Source of the DNA: Melampsora larici-populina 98AG31
Taxonomy: Eukaryota; Basidiomycota; Pucciniomycetes; Pucciniales; Melampsoraceae
Reading direction: 5' to 3'
Length of the DNA stretch: 64,000 nucleotides
NCBI RefSeq assembly: GCF_000204055.1
Contig: NW_006768778.1
Location: forward strand, 887,999 to 951,998
In this document: in pieces, positions 49,043 to 60,673 of the stretch
How positions within the stretch are numbered: position 1 is the first letter of the stretch
Layout: every line of letters begins with the position of its first letter
The notes under the pieces: model-generated
The model's input: only the letters and a program-made list of their open reading frames with translations
Told to the model about the DNA's origin: nothing
Database searches by the model: none
Translations under genes and position numbers: made by a program

Positions 49043-50834
49043 ATGACAATATCGAATGATTTAGATTCGAACATCTCCTTGCTGTCTCGTATCAGCTCCG
49101 ATGGACCTAGTCTATCCAAAGAACTCAGTCTATTACTCACCTCAACCAGTCAAAGCTGTCTTGTTAGAGTGAATCACTCAGTACCACTACGGGAATTCAT
49201 TGAAACCTTTTTAAGTTATCATCCTGCTACACAGTTCCCTCCAGTCGAACATCATACCTCAAAACACGATTCACTTTATCTTGAAGATATTGAAGTTGCA
49301 GCAGATTGGTTTAGAATGAACGTAGACTTTTATCCTGAAAACATTGATGAGAGATTAGAATCAGATCACTTTTTAATTGCTATAGTTTTTATCGTTACAA
49401 TCACCTTACCAATTGAGCTTACTGGATTACGTTTGATTGTTTTGAATTCTCAAATCTTCAAAAGATTCAATCGGTATGTTTTTTTAAAAAAATCACAATC
49501 ACATTTTTAAATCACTTACAAAATCTTTTTTTGTTTCTTGTTAGATCAATGCAAATTCTTTTAAAATTACAAATCGTTTCTTCTTATATTTCTATTGGAG
49601 AACTCCCAAATGCCAAGATCTTTCTCAACAAGATGGTTTCACGATCAAACAAATTCTCGAATATTCCTGAATTCAAAACACTTCAAGATTTGCTCTTGAA
49701 TGTTAAACTAGAATCTCCTGATCCAGATGTTAAAAGCAATAGCATACATGTTACTGCAATCCCAGCCATTGTTGATAGTCTTCTACATCAAAATTGTGAA
49801 ATCAAAACTGAAGAAGATATGATTGACACAGGGGCTAATCTATATCAAATCCAAAATCCTACTCACTCCTCAAAGAAGGAATATGATGTTTCAGATAATG
49901 ATGAACCAGCACTCAAGACCAGATCAAATAGCTTCGCTGATCAAGATCAAAGTGCAATAATTGATGAAGATATGAGTGACACAAAACCCAATCTAGATCA
50001 CATCCAACATCCTAAGAGATCCGCCAGGAAGCGACATGCTACTTCCGATGATGAAAACAGTCGAAGCCCCAAAAAATGTCTGAAGTCCAAAAGTAGATCT
50101 GTCAGTTATGCAGCAATTCCGGAAACAGTGATACTAGATGATGAACCATTTCCAAAACCACCACATTCAAGTACCACAATTGATGCCGATCTTGAAAGTC
50201 GTCAAGATATGGAAGAAGCGAAATATGTGATATCCACTAATCAAACTTGGCCAGAACCCATCAACAAAATCGATTTTGATTCTCTCAGGAAACCAAAACA
50301 TCTTCATAAACATAGGTTAACTATCATCAATCAACTTCGATGGGAGTCTGAAGGTAAGTAACCATCACTTTAGCTAAAACATCACTCTGATCGTTGATCG
50401 AATCCGTACTTCTTTTATGTGACACAGGTGTCATTGTTAAGCCTAAGTTATTCGCAGATGCGTTTTGGAAATACAAGATAGATGGAATTACACCACTAGA
50501 GAAATTAGGAAAAGGTGTAAGAGAAGAGAGTAGAAGAACATTAGATAAATACCTTGAATACTGTGAAAGATATTCTATTATGGCTTTACCTTTTACAAAA
50601 GTCAAATTATATTTATTTTTTATAGAAGATTTTCATCATCTTTCTCTATCAACTACTAGAAATTATTCAAGATATTTATTTTATGCAGTTAAAGTTATGA
50701 GGATTATGATACCTCATTTGGTTGGTAAATCGATTACTATAGAAGAACTTAAAGCAAGTAAGCTTTGGATTAGATGGTTAGGTGAAAGAGAAGAATATGA
50801 CCGATTGAGAAAATCTGGGAATCCTTCTCACTGA
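49043..50834 (+). CDS. Orphan protein, 548 aa
   Basis: Three exons phase exactly: 49043-49473, 49545-50353 and 50428-50834 (1647 nt, 549 codons with the stop). The N-terminal third has a hydrophobic helix pair (FLIAIVFIVTITLPIELTGL) and a repeat-like helical part (LLKLQIVSSYISIGELPNAK). The middle is acidic and Ser/Lys-rich with a basic patch (SARKRHATSDDE, SPKKCLKSKSRS) that could be a nuclear signal. The C-terminal 135 residues form an ordered-looking helical domain (KLFADAFWKYKIDGITPLEK, TLDKYLEYCERYSIMALPF). No family is recognised. The C-terminal helices faintly recall the SAM-like DNA-binding part of tyrosine recombinases, but no catalytic domain follows. A MITE lies just upstream. Confidence 0.7.
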
Positions 50835-51694
50835 TATACTACCTTATACTGCATAAAAATATCGGCTGTAGTATGTACAATCAACTTTGTATGAATTGTC
50901 TTTTATTAACTCATGAAATCATCATGTTTACTGAAAATAACGAAAACTATGATCTGCAACGCGGATATTGTGGAATACTTCGTCACTAATATTGAACAAA
51001 ATTCATCCTCCAATTATGATTATTTCATGAAGTAAGGATAAGCTTGTTTATGTACTTGGACTGAAACTCAATCTGCACCCCTTTTGTTGCTATCATTATT
51101 TTGAGATGGCTTGTTTGTCTTCGAATTTGAAAGAATATGACATGCTTTCTGTTGTCTTTTTATGATCACTACGGACGGAAGTTATGTGCTTGAGACTGTA
51201 AGCACCACGAATTAACTTACAGGAATTTGGAGAATATACTCACTATACTATCTCACTTTACAGCAAAAATCAACTTTGTGAAGATCGAGAAAGAATCCGA
51301 AAAATTATGATTTCTAAGTATGTGATTGCCCTCAAATTACACCAGCAAGATAAAACAAAAATTTAATGACCTAGAACTAATAAAGATATCTTTTTTTGTT
51401 ACAAGTTTGATAGACGATAAATAAAAATGAGTTATAATTTTACATTCAACGCGAAAGGATAAGTAATAGGTGATTTAACGAGAGTAATATAAGATCCACA
51501 ACAAACACGCTTCAATTGACCTTAAGATAAAGAACTCTGTAACGGAAAGAAGGATAGTCAATAAGAATCCATCGTGAAGAGTTGAAGGATACAAGAACTG
51601 GAAATAGAAACATACCTGAAACCAATCAAGGAAATATCCGAAAAAGAAGCAATCCTTGAAAGAGTGTATCAAAAGGTTTAGGAAACAAAGCCAT
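50835..51694. other. Intergenic; no gene recognised
   Basis: AT-rich 3' flanks of two convergent genes. A minus frame at 51475-51720 overlaps the last exon region of the membrane protein gene and may be an alternative terminal exon. Confidence 0.4.
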
Positions 51695-52263
51695 TCATCC
51701 CGATCCCCGGAGTCCTGCAATCAAATCATCATAAATCAGTAAAAATCGAAACAAAGGACAATAATAATATGAAAAAGAAAAGACATACCCTTGGGAGAAC
51801 GAGACCTCGATGTAGATGCATTTCTTCTTTTGCTACGTCTAGATCGCGATTTAGGAATAACCAAAAGAAATCTTGCATCTTGTTGTTCATATCGAGGAGG
51901 TAAATTTGTAACATGAGGTTCAGTAGGAGGAGTAATAACAATATCAGGAACAGGAGGAGTAACAATGATGATAGGAATAGATGAAGGAGGAAAATCATCA
52001 AGATCTTGATCGAAGTTGATGATTTCATTCGCGAAGAAACATAAAGCCAAGAATCCCGCAAGGATAGAAGAGATGAGAAGAATGAGACAAATCACGAAAA
52101 TTATTTCTGAAGGTAAGAATGCTAGGATCATAACACCGATGATGACTACTGGTTGAAATTTCTTTGGGAAAAGCAAGTGGACGATGACGAAAAGTAGAAT
52201 AATGGGTAGAACGTAGAAGAAGAATGTCTCAAAGAGCTTATGATAGGAGGGTGAAGAATTCAT
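51695..52263 (-). CDS. Small membrane protein with PPxY motif and RS-rich tail
   Basis: The start MNSSPSYHKLFETFFFYVLP leads into two or three membrane segments within the first 80 residues (IILLFVIVHLLF, VVIIGVMILAFLP, FVICLILLISSILAGFLALC). Then comes a Pro-rich cytosolic-type stretch containing LPPRYEQQ, a PPxY motif, and an Arg/Ser tail (KSRSRRSKRRNAST). Main exon 52263 to about 51790, then a short last exon reached by GT...AG splicing that would stop at 51695. If the splice uses the other phase, a longer hydrophobic tail to 51475 results. PPxY membrane proteins often act as NEDD4/Rsp5 adaptors; this is inference. Confidence 0.6.
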
Positions 52264-54856
52264 GATGAGAGGATGGATTGATTGATTGAAAGATTAAACT
52301 TGAAGGTAGAGGTGGAGGTAAAGTTTGATATAGAAAAAGACTTCAAAGTTTTGGGATGGTAGAGGTGATAAAAGCACACGAAAGATGACGGACCGAAGAG
52401 AAGGTCTAAATACTCATCTCAAGCTGATCACAAGCTGATCACTTCAATTGTAGCATTATTCTTATGCTTAAAATGAAATGTCATTCATTTCTGCCATATT
52501 CCGATCAAAATGTAAACACCCTTTCAATTCTCTACGGATCCCTTTCACAATTTCAGTACGGCCTCTGATGCTGATGATTGCGCGCATCAAAGTACTCAAA
52601 GTATTGGGAGTCGTCCATTCATTTTATAACTTTTTATACATTGCATCAAAGAAGTTGCGTTCCCTTGCCTAGATCTTGGCTAGGTCAGGCAAAAGCTTGT
52701 AGCGGGCGTGAGGTCTTTGCATGGATGGAGAGCTCCACTGAACTCTCTATAATACAAGACCTGACCCCGGAGGAGGTCTACGAAAGACAATATCCTGGAG
52801 AGTTCCACTCGCTTTTTCAACTCTGTATTTTGTATTGGAGTTCTTTGGATGAAAGCCTCTCCAATTCGATCTTCGCTTTTTCCTTCCCGGTGATTTTATC
52901 GTTGATTTTAACGTACTACTTACACTAGAACTCGGAGGTGGGAGGTCAAGATAGTTGTTATAGTAGTTCATGAAATAGGAAACGTATAGTAAGTATGAAA
53001 TGGATGGATAAACAAGTGAGGAATAAACGATCCAGCAGAAAAAGGAGAGGGACATATATAACCTCTGCTCTTGTTAGTGAAACACAGAAATATGTGCGAT
53101 CCCTGTTTGACGTATTGCGTATTGTGCATACGCTAAGTTTTTTTAATTGCCTCTGAATCCATTCTTCTTTCGTTGGTTTCTTCCCTCTTAAGTTACCCCT
53201 TCATGGACGTGTCTTGAACTTGCACTTCATCTCTTGTACAAGAAGCTAATAAACTTAAGCTTTATTTACATTATTGTTAATGTTGTTGTTTGTAAACAAG
53301 TATTTTTCAATTTAAAAAGATCCTCATCGGTCTTTGTATTTTTTACAATCACTTGGGAGGGAAGGGACACTTCAATCAACATTCAGCCTGCATCTGGTCA
53401 AGTAATCTCTCTGACTTCTGATATCATCCTGAGTTTCTGAGTACTGCTATCTTAAGGGCCAAAGATGTACAATCCACTGTTCACCAATGATGATGATGAT
53501 GGGGAGCAGACTGACCCACACTCAATACCCATGAGGTTGCTTACGAGGATTGTAAGCTACCCTGCCATTACTTCCAGAAACCATACGGGAATAATCAATT
53601 ATGGCAATATTGTAAGTCTTATGATCAAGTGGCTCAATGAGCTAGAGATCTTGATGTGCAATCTATGTATACAGACCTTTCTGATGCCTTTCAAGCTGTA
53701 TCCAATACTGAAACAAGATACAAACGCGGGTAAGTCAAAGATGGTCACTTTCTTTATTCTGCGTCTCCTTACAATGATACCGTGAGCAGATCCAGGAGAA
53801 AAGAATAGCACAATATTCAATAGGTTTTCAAAAAAAACATGGGACTGTCGCGCAGAACTTCAACGAGGAATGGTCACTTTCTTCATACTCTTGGCTTCCT
53901 ATGATCTTCCTATGAGTATAGCAAGGAGACAGAAACAGAACTACCTATCATGTCTTACAAGTCCTTGAAGATTTTGAACCGTATTTGGGTGTGCTGCGGT
54001 AGGAAATCAACGTGTCATCCAAAAAAACCGGTTTCCTTCAAAAACGATCTACCCTATTTTTTGAGTCCTTGATGCGAAAAACCCCGCAAGTTTGCTGCAC
54101 TTAATGAGTGATTGACCTCGTTGGGATTTCTTGGCCTACAAAACTTGATGAGGCAATCAAACCTTCTTTTTCCGACCTTAGGTCATGTATCGAGTAGCAG
54201 TCTCTGAGCACGATTAGAAAAGTTCTAATCATATTGTGCCCAGCTTGTAAGCACTCAAGCAGTGGCATTTGCTGAAAGTGTCGCATCAAGCAAGACAAAG
54301 CTACCTCACCTCTCCTGATGATGAGTACTGTGCTGTACATACAGGATAAGAGTGATTATGCGTTTGGGGGAGACTTTCCGCCTTCGTTCCTCTTTGGCCT
54401 TGCTTGTAAGGATCCAATTTCTCCTGAGGCATCCGACTGAACATATGTGTTGTGGTTCAAGTGTCAGGTATTTTACGTTTTTGTTGCCTGGTGGAGTCCT
54501 CAAGATTGTCACTCCAGCTATCTGATTATGATTATGAGGATGAATATACATTTTCTTTGGGTTATCGATTTTCTCTGTTCGTGCATCACCGCTATACATA
54601 GCAGCTTACTTGAGGCTTGAATGACTTGATATACGCATCAATGGATATCAGCACAAATGCTTCAAGCTGGTTAAGGGACCTTCATTCAAGGATATGCTTG
54701 TTAGTCAATCTATTTTTACAAATGAGCCTAATGGTTGACTCCTGCGGAGGTTTTTGGTTTTCGAAACTGATTTTTGAGTTTGAATGAGCTTGAGTGAGAG
54801 TGAAGCGAGGATGTTTTCGTTTGACTTGAGCCGAGTTTTCCATAAAGTGGAAGGAG
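52264..54856. other. Accessory region without a recognised gene
   Basis: Short frames on both strands. Minus 52747-53055 has one possible membrane segment followed by Ser/Lys-rich sequence; plus 53465-53785 is open without a domain. A degenerate repetition of ATGGTCACTTTCTT.AT occurs at 53740 and 53869. Nothing here can be named. Confidence 0.35.
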
Positions 54857-55734
54857 AGCACTATTTGGCGCCCGGTTTAAAGAACCCGAGGCCCGGTTTT
54901 CGGATAGTAGGCCGGGCTGTACGTCTTTGCAGCCCGGTCTGGGTTGAAACCGGGCTGCCTCAACTTTTGTTTCTCTTTTTGCCATCTTTATATCGATGTC
55001 TCAATTTTTATGCAAACAGGTTTACACTTTGAGTCCCAAGATAATGAATCTCAAAGTGCACTTGTCAAAAAGCCCCACCAAATGGCTTCATTCTTTGGCT
55101 AATCATTCGGGCTAATTTTCATTGATTTGATTGCATAGTCTGAGTCGTACTAAACGTTCCACAATCTTTCTGACCCTATACACACGTTGATATAGCTTCA
55201 TAAAGTGAGAGACTCTGATAATTTGGATCCATCACAAGAAGATGTATGAGGATTTGGTTGCCAGATGCAAGAAAAACAATCGCCCAAGAGTGGAACGATT
55301 GGGCATAGATTGATGGGTATTGAACGGTCAGCACTTGTTTCATTGATGGAGAAGAGATGAGGAAAAATGACAACAAGAACTTACCATTTTTAGATGTGGT
55401 GTATTGGGTGGTTTGAGGCTTGTCGAGATTGGGATGGTACTTGTCAACTTCGAGATGAAGGTGAGCGTCAGGCGAGGTCAGGCAACAATTCGTATTGGGT
55501 CGATCGAGAGCTCACAGCTCGGTTTCAGGAAATCGGGTTGACTTCAGCAGCCCGTTTTTATGGTTTCACAGCCCGGTTTGTGAAAATCGGGCTGTTGGAG
55601 AGTGTTGCGCCCGGAAAAGACTGCGGCTGCGGCAAAATTTGGCTTAGTCGGGTCCGGGTGTGCGCGGAATCTGCGGGTAAAGCCCCAAAGACAACCGGGC
55701 CTCGGGTTCTTTAAACCGGGCGCCAAATAGTGCT
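54857..55734. mobile_element. Non-autonomous TIR element, 878 bp, GC-rich
   Basis: Perfect 42-bp terminal inverted repeats at 54857-54898 (starting AGCACTATTTGGCGCCCGG) and 55693-55734 (its reverse complement). Within 200 bp of both ends the motif GCCCGGTTT or its complement AAACCGGGC recurs many times with small changes, as expected of subterminal transposase-binding repeats. No intact transposase frame is present inside. No target-site duplication is clear at the outer edges, so the superfamily is unknown. Confidence 0.8.
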
Positions 55735-56161
55735 GTCCAAAGTGGAAATGACCCATGGTGCATGAGTCAGGGCTAAAGACCTAAAAATTAAGTGTTAAAA
55801 CTCAAACAAAATCATCATTCCAGTACACCACCGGAGGGTTTCGTGTCAGAGAACGGTCTCCCCGGGGCCCAGAATGGTCGGGTCAGTAAATGGCCTGTAG
55901 ACCGACCCATAGAAGCCCATAAGGGTCTGAGAATGGTCGGGTCCACAGGTGGCCTGTGGACCGATACTCATACGGGCTGTGGGTGGCCGGTAGGCCGTCT
56001 CCAAGCAGGCCTAACTTTTCAACAACCTTGCTGAGCCGCCGGCGGTCCACAACAGCCGGCAGACCATTGCGGTGGTACCACAAGCACAAGCAGACTTCAC
56101 GTTTCTCGCATCACTCCCACAAGCAGACTTCACGTCTCTCGCATCACTCCCCACTCAAACC
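55735..56161. other. GC-rich upstream region of the transposase gene
   Basis: Contains repeated near-palindromic phrases (GAATGGTCGGGTC twice, GGCCTGTAGACCGAC and GGCCTGTGGACCGAT, GCCGCCGGCGG) and then two tandem 33-bp units just before the transposase ATG. It may include the left end of the large transposon, but no end could be defined. Confidence 0.45.
56086..56151. repeat. Two tandem 33-bp units
   Basis: ACAAGCAGACTTCACGT followed by (T/C)TCTCGCATCACTCCC is present twice in direct tandem, with one mismatch, ending 10 bp before the transposase ATG. It probably lies in the promoter or leader. Confidence 0.9.
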
Positions 56162-59100
56162 ATGTCAAACGCAGTACCTCAACCACCCCGCGACTCACGT
56201 AAGACCTCTTTCTCTTTCTCGTATTCAGAAATACCCAGCCTGAATCCTTCATTTCCAGACGTCACCTTACTTCCGTCTCGGGGTGGCCCTCCAAGGTATC
56301 AATGCTTGGTCTGCCAGACACGCTCAATGCAGAACTACGAGAAACATATCAAATCATCAGCACATCGATGTGCAGTGATTGATTACATGGAACAACACTG
56401 GATGTTGAAGAACGTCTCCAACAAGCGAACTCTTCAACAAACCAAGATCAATTCCAAGATCAAATTCCCTCTTTGGAGGATGATATTGGACTGGGCAACA
56501 ATATACACATGAGTTCCCCTCCCCTGCAACCTCCATCACCTCTCACGCTACTTAGGAATTTGCTTGATTCAGACCCACTACACCTGGGGGGTTACGACTC
56601 AGATGATTCAGATGACTCTCTGACTTTTGATACACTGCGTCAGGCGTTGGAACAAATTGAACACATCAAACAGATGGAAGAAGTAGATGACGAAGCATTT
56701 GAGGAAGCTCTGGAAGAAGAGTTGAGAAGTGGGAAAATTCAAGACGGCATTGATTGGTTCCCGTTCAAGAAGATGGAGGTGACTGTCAACTTCAGATGCA
56801 TGCAACACCTAATTGATTGCAAGGCAGCTGATTCTCTGTTTGGTAGCATGTGCTTGCTTTACTCCTGATGGGTTCAGAACGTAGTATCCTCTCACGGGAT
56901 CAATACCTGCGCGTCCGTTTTGTTTTCCGTATTTGTAAGATAGATCTACCCGACTGGGGTGTATTACAAGCTTTGACCGCTTGTATGAAAGTACGAGTTG
57001 GCGTGGAGGTTTCTGAACGTATGAGCCCAGAGGGAAAGCCTCTGTTTGGTCTAAAAGTAGAGACGATAATAAGGAACGTGAGTTTACCCAAACTCTTGTT
57101 CTTTAGCAATGGGTCATGGTTTGGTTGACTGTGGAATCACTACAGAAATTGGCTAATCCTTTCATTAGTCCACATATGGTCTTTGTTCCGGAGCAAGCGA
57201 TTAACACACCAATCAACCAATTCTCACAGTGTCAGAAATGGCGAGAAGGTTACGCCCCTGACCTCCGTGTGCAGATGATTGCAACAAACAACCATCACTT
57301 TTACATTTATGAGCCTGTTCAGCTTCGCTCTAAACAACTAGTGGTACCTATGTTTTTCTTCCAACTTAATGATACCATCCTAGCGAAATGTATGCCTGCA
57401 ACTGTTGAATTTGATCCCGAAGAGCCAGCATTTCTCAAAGTATCGGTTTCAGAAGACCCTCCATTTGACTCTCCCGAATTCCTAACTATTAAATGTGATG
57501 ACTTTTGGAAAACATATGAAGAGATAGAGTTGTACAATGGTTACTTACTCAAAACCAATTGTAGAGACCAGTTGTATTGTAAGACATATGTGCTATTGAT
57601 GATGATATGAGGTTGATTTCATTTCTTGTTGGCAATCCAATATAGATCGTAACTCTGTCGGGGTGGACTCACATCCTATTGTGAACCATTGGAGAAAAAA
57701 AGCGCAAGGGAAAGTCATTCGACATGTCCCAATCACATTATACTCCGACGACACATCTGGAAATGTTTCAAAAAAATGGAACAAGCATATGAGTGTATAC
57801 TTTACACTGTCAGGCTTATCTCCAGAGCTTACAAACCAGGAGTTTAACATACATTTCTTGGCCACTTCAAACTGTGCATCAGCTCTGGACTTGCTAGACG
57901 AAGTTGTTGAGGAAATTAAGTAAGTGTGGTGCATACTTATTGGATTGGCATGTGTCTAACCACCCATTTATGATAACACACCAGTGATCTTGCTGTCAAT
58001 GGTTTGGTTGCCTACGACCATACCCTTGGGGAAGATGGTTTGGCAATGGTTGTCGTCCTCTGCCACCTCGGTGATTCCCCCATGCACGCCAAAATATCTA
58101 ACACTTTGAACCCTGCGAACACCCTCACCCCTTGTCGCATGTGTGATCTGCAAGTTAAAAAAATGGTCGATAAACAAACACATAAGTATTTACAGGACTT
58201 TCTCGGTTTGGAAGAACAGTGCTGCAAGGTATGAGGTTCCGCTGTCCGTGGTATGATTCCATTGTGCTTTATTCATGTTGGTAATGAAGACAGATTGATA
58301 TACCCATCCGCAAATGGAGTGAGACCAAACGCATAACACATGCGATTTGGAATACTGGACAAGAAAGACAGACAAAAACGGTTGTTGAGAATATGATTCG
58401 AGATTTTGGTGTGAAAGACACGGTGACTGATTTCTTCTTGAAGAAGGTTCAAGTGGCACATGATAGTCTTCCCCCTGAAGAGGTGAAAAGCGTCTGTGAT
58501 CAATTAAATGCGGGTCTGGGTGAACGGATCTTCAACCCAATGTTGAGGCTGAAAGGTAAGAAAAAAAAATACTCCCAATGATTATTGACATATTCATTAT
58601 ATTGCCTGGTAGGTTTTGATGGCCATGTGGATACCCCGGTGGAGACACTACATGTGGCTCTGCTTGGCATAACGAAAAATCTTTTCCGAGATCTCATGCA
58701 AAGTCTTACCTCGACAAAATTTGGATCGCCTTGCTACAACGATATATCTGCCAGGTGGCGATCATTCAATACTAAGGGTTTGAATATACCTCCTATAATA
58801 CCCAATACCTTGATACAATTCTATCAAAGTCTGGTAGGCAAGGAATTTTGAACCGTGTTGCAGATGGTCCCTTTTGTTCTATTTGATTATATGCCTCCGG
58901 AGAAAAGACATGTCTGGACATCTCTCGGGTTGCTAGCTTCATATATATTTCAAACGGAAATACCTGATATGGATGAATATCTAAAGGAATTAGATATCAT
59001 CATTGATTCGTTTCTACACCTCCTGATCTCTGTTTCAGCACAGTGGGTTAACAAGCCGAAATTCCACATGCTTGTCCATTTGCAATATTTGATACGAAGA

Positions 59101-60282
59101 TTTGGGCCTGCTTGTCTCTTTGCAACCAAAAAGTTTGAGTCTTTTGATGGAGTCCTCCGTCAAGCGTCTGTCCACTCTAATAGCTTAAGCCCTGGCCGCG
59201 ACATTGCAAACACCTTCACAACAAGGGAAATGATGTGTATGTTCATATGTGGATCTTCCTTCTTCGACAAGGACCTTCTTTGTCGTGTGGTCCCCGGCCC
59301 ACAGTTGAGGAGCCTGTTTGAAAAATTCCCCGACTTATTTCCAGCAATGCGTCATGAAAAGATCAAAGGGAGGCTTGCCTGTATCAAAATGGGACGTGAG
59401 TATGAGTTAAAATGGCGTATGGATGTGACTTCCCTGTTTTCTATTCTGATTTGCATCCTTTTATTTGTCTTCAACAGGTAAAAGTGATTCACAACCTGCA
59501 ACTCCCCTCCCAATAGGGTTGCCGGTGCTCAACACCGGTAATCCCTGGGAAATTTTTTCAAATGTGACGTTAGAAAACAGGCAAAAGCTAGAACCTAACG
59601 ATTTTGTACTTGTGAGATCTCCAATCCTTTCCATGCTTAATCATGTATCTTTCAAATGCTGACTGGCTTCCATTCGGATAGCTCACATCCAATGGAATTA
59701 TAGCTCAAGTGCAATCGATTTGGAAGGTGGAGAATGATGCACCTGTGCAGTCTGTATTACTTCTCAAAAAATGCCTACCGGGGAGTATGATAGTTCATTA
59801 CGCTATGAGAGAGATACTGGTAACGGATGAAGTGGTATGTAAAAGTGTGAAGGTCAGTCATCACCTCCTTGAATTACCCACAAGCCTTGAACTGACCAAG
59901 TTGTTGATCCAAACAGGATGTGGAGCGGATTTTAAATGTTCAGCATAATTGCCATGAAGGGCGCTGTCAAGTGACCAAGACCCACATCCAACGTTTGGAA
60001 AGGAAAGAAGCAAAGGAAAAGTTGTATTGTATGACTCATTCTGTCACCAATTCTTTCATTCTCAACTCAGCATCCCACTATAGTGGGGCTGCTCATCGGA
60101 GTTTATCAGCATATACATTCCAACGGGTGACACCTGAACAGTGGAATCAGGCTATCACCAAAGGCATCAAAACCTGGGTAGAACAACCTTTCCGTCCAGC
60201 AGTCAAGAAGGGAACAGCGAAGAAAGGACCAGCCAAGAAGGGCAAGCAAGGTCCAAGCTCTTCTACAATCAATAATTCTTGA
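56162..60282 (+). pseudogene. Plavaka-type transposase gene, one nonsense codon and a frameshift
   Basis: A large DNA-transposon transposase. It begins MSNAVPQPPRDS and has a zinc finger (YQCLVCQTRSM, KHIKSSAH). Typical blocks then follow in order: WFPFKKME joined to HVLALLLMGSERSILSRDQY; QCQKWREGYAPDLRVQM; HHFYIYEPVQLRSKQLVVPM; the catalytic block ITLYSDDTSGNVSKKWNKHM; GDSPMHAKISNT; a CRMC site; GFDGHVDTPVETLHVALLGI; SAQWVNKPKFHMLVHL; LFATKKFESFDGVLRQASVH; SPGRDIANTF; and a C-terminal NCHEGRC. Exon edges seen include 56778/56847, 57077/57146, 57578/57646, 57919/57985, 58228/58294, 58555/58613 and 59395/59478. Lesions: the frame shifts near 56383-56400, and TGA at 58849-58851 interrupts VGKEF...TVLQMVPF. 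Otherwise the reading is long and well conserved, so inactivation looks recent. Confidence 0.85.
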
Positions 60283-60673
60283 ATGTCGTGATACTCTTTT
60301 CTTTTTTTCCTATCGTATTCCTGATATGTCTTTGTTAGAAATTATCGATTTCAATACAAAGTAAGAATCAGATTGAACCTTTTTGGAAACATTACACTGT
60401 TGTGCCTACTGTTATATAAAAGGTGGCTCAAACATTACAACGCACATTTGAATCTAATTAGTCACATGATTGACAAACATATGACATTGTAAAAGCCGCT
60501 TGAGCAAACGCTAGAAGGCCAACTCATCTACATTTGCAAGTAAAGAAAATATGTACACCCAGGCATGGAAAAGCACGAACAAAAAGTAAGAAAAGGAATA
60601 ACAGTAACAAAAGGAAAACAAAAAGTAAGGAAAGGAAAACATTAAGTAGGAAACTTGTCAACATCATAACAGA
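60283..60673. other. Convergent spacer between transposase and dioxygenase
   Basis: AT-rich with repeats of AGTAAGGAAAGGAAAAC (about 60590-60650). It holds the 3' ends of the two convergent genes and nothing else recognisable. Confidence 0.5.

Noticed and set aside
55394..55714. 106-codon plus frame inside the 878-bp element
   Set aside because: Composition follows the repeated CCCGGTTT motif and no protein family is visible.
58849..58851. TGA read as selenocysteine or programmed readthrough
   Set aside because: No selenoprotein machinery signal or family precedent; a CpG transition of CGA is simpler.
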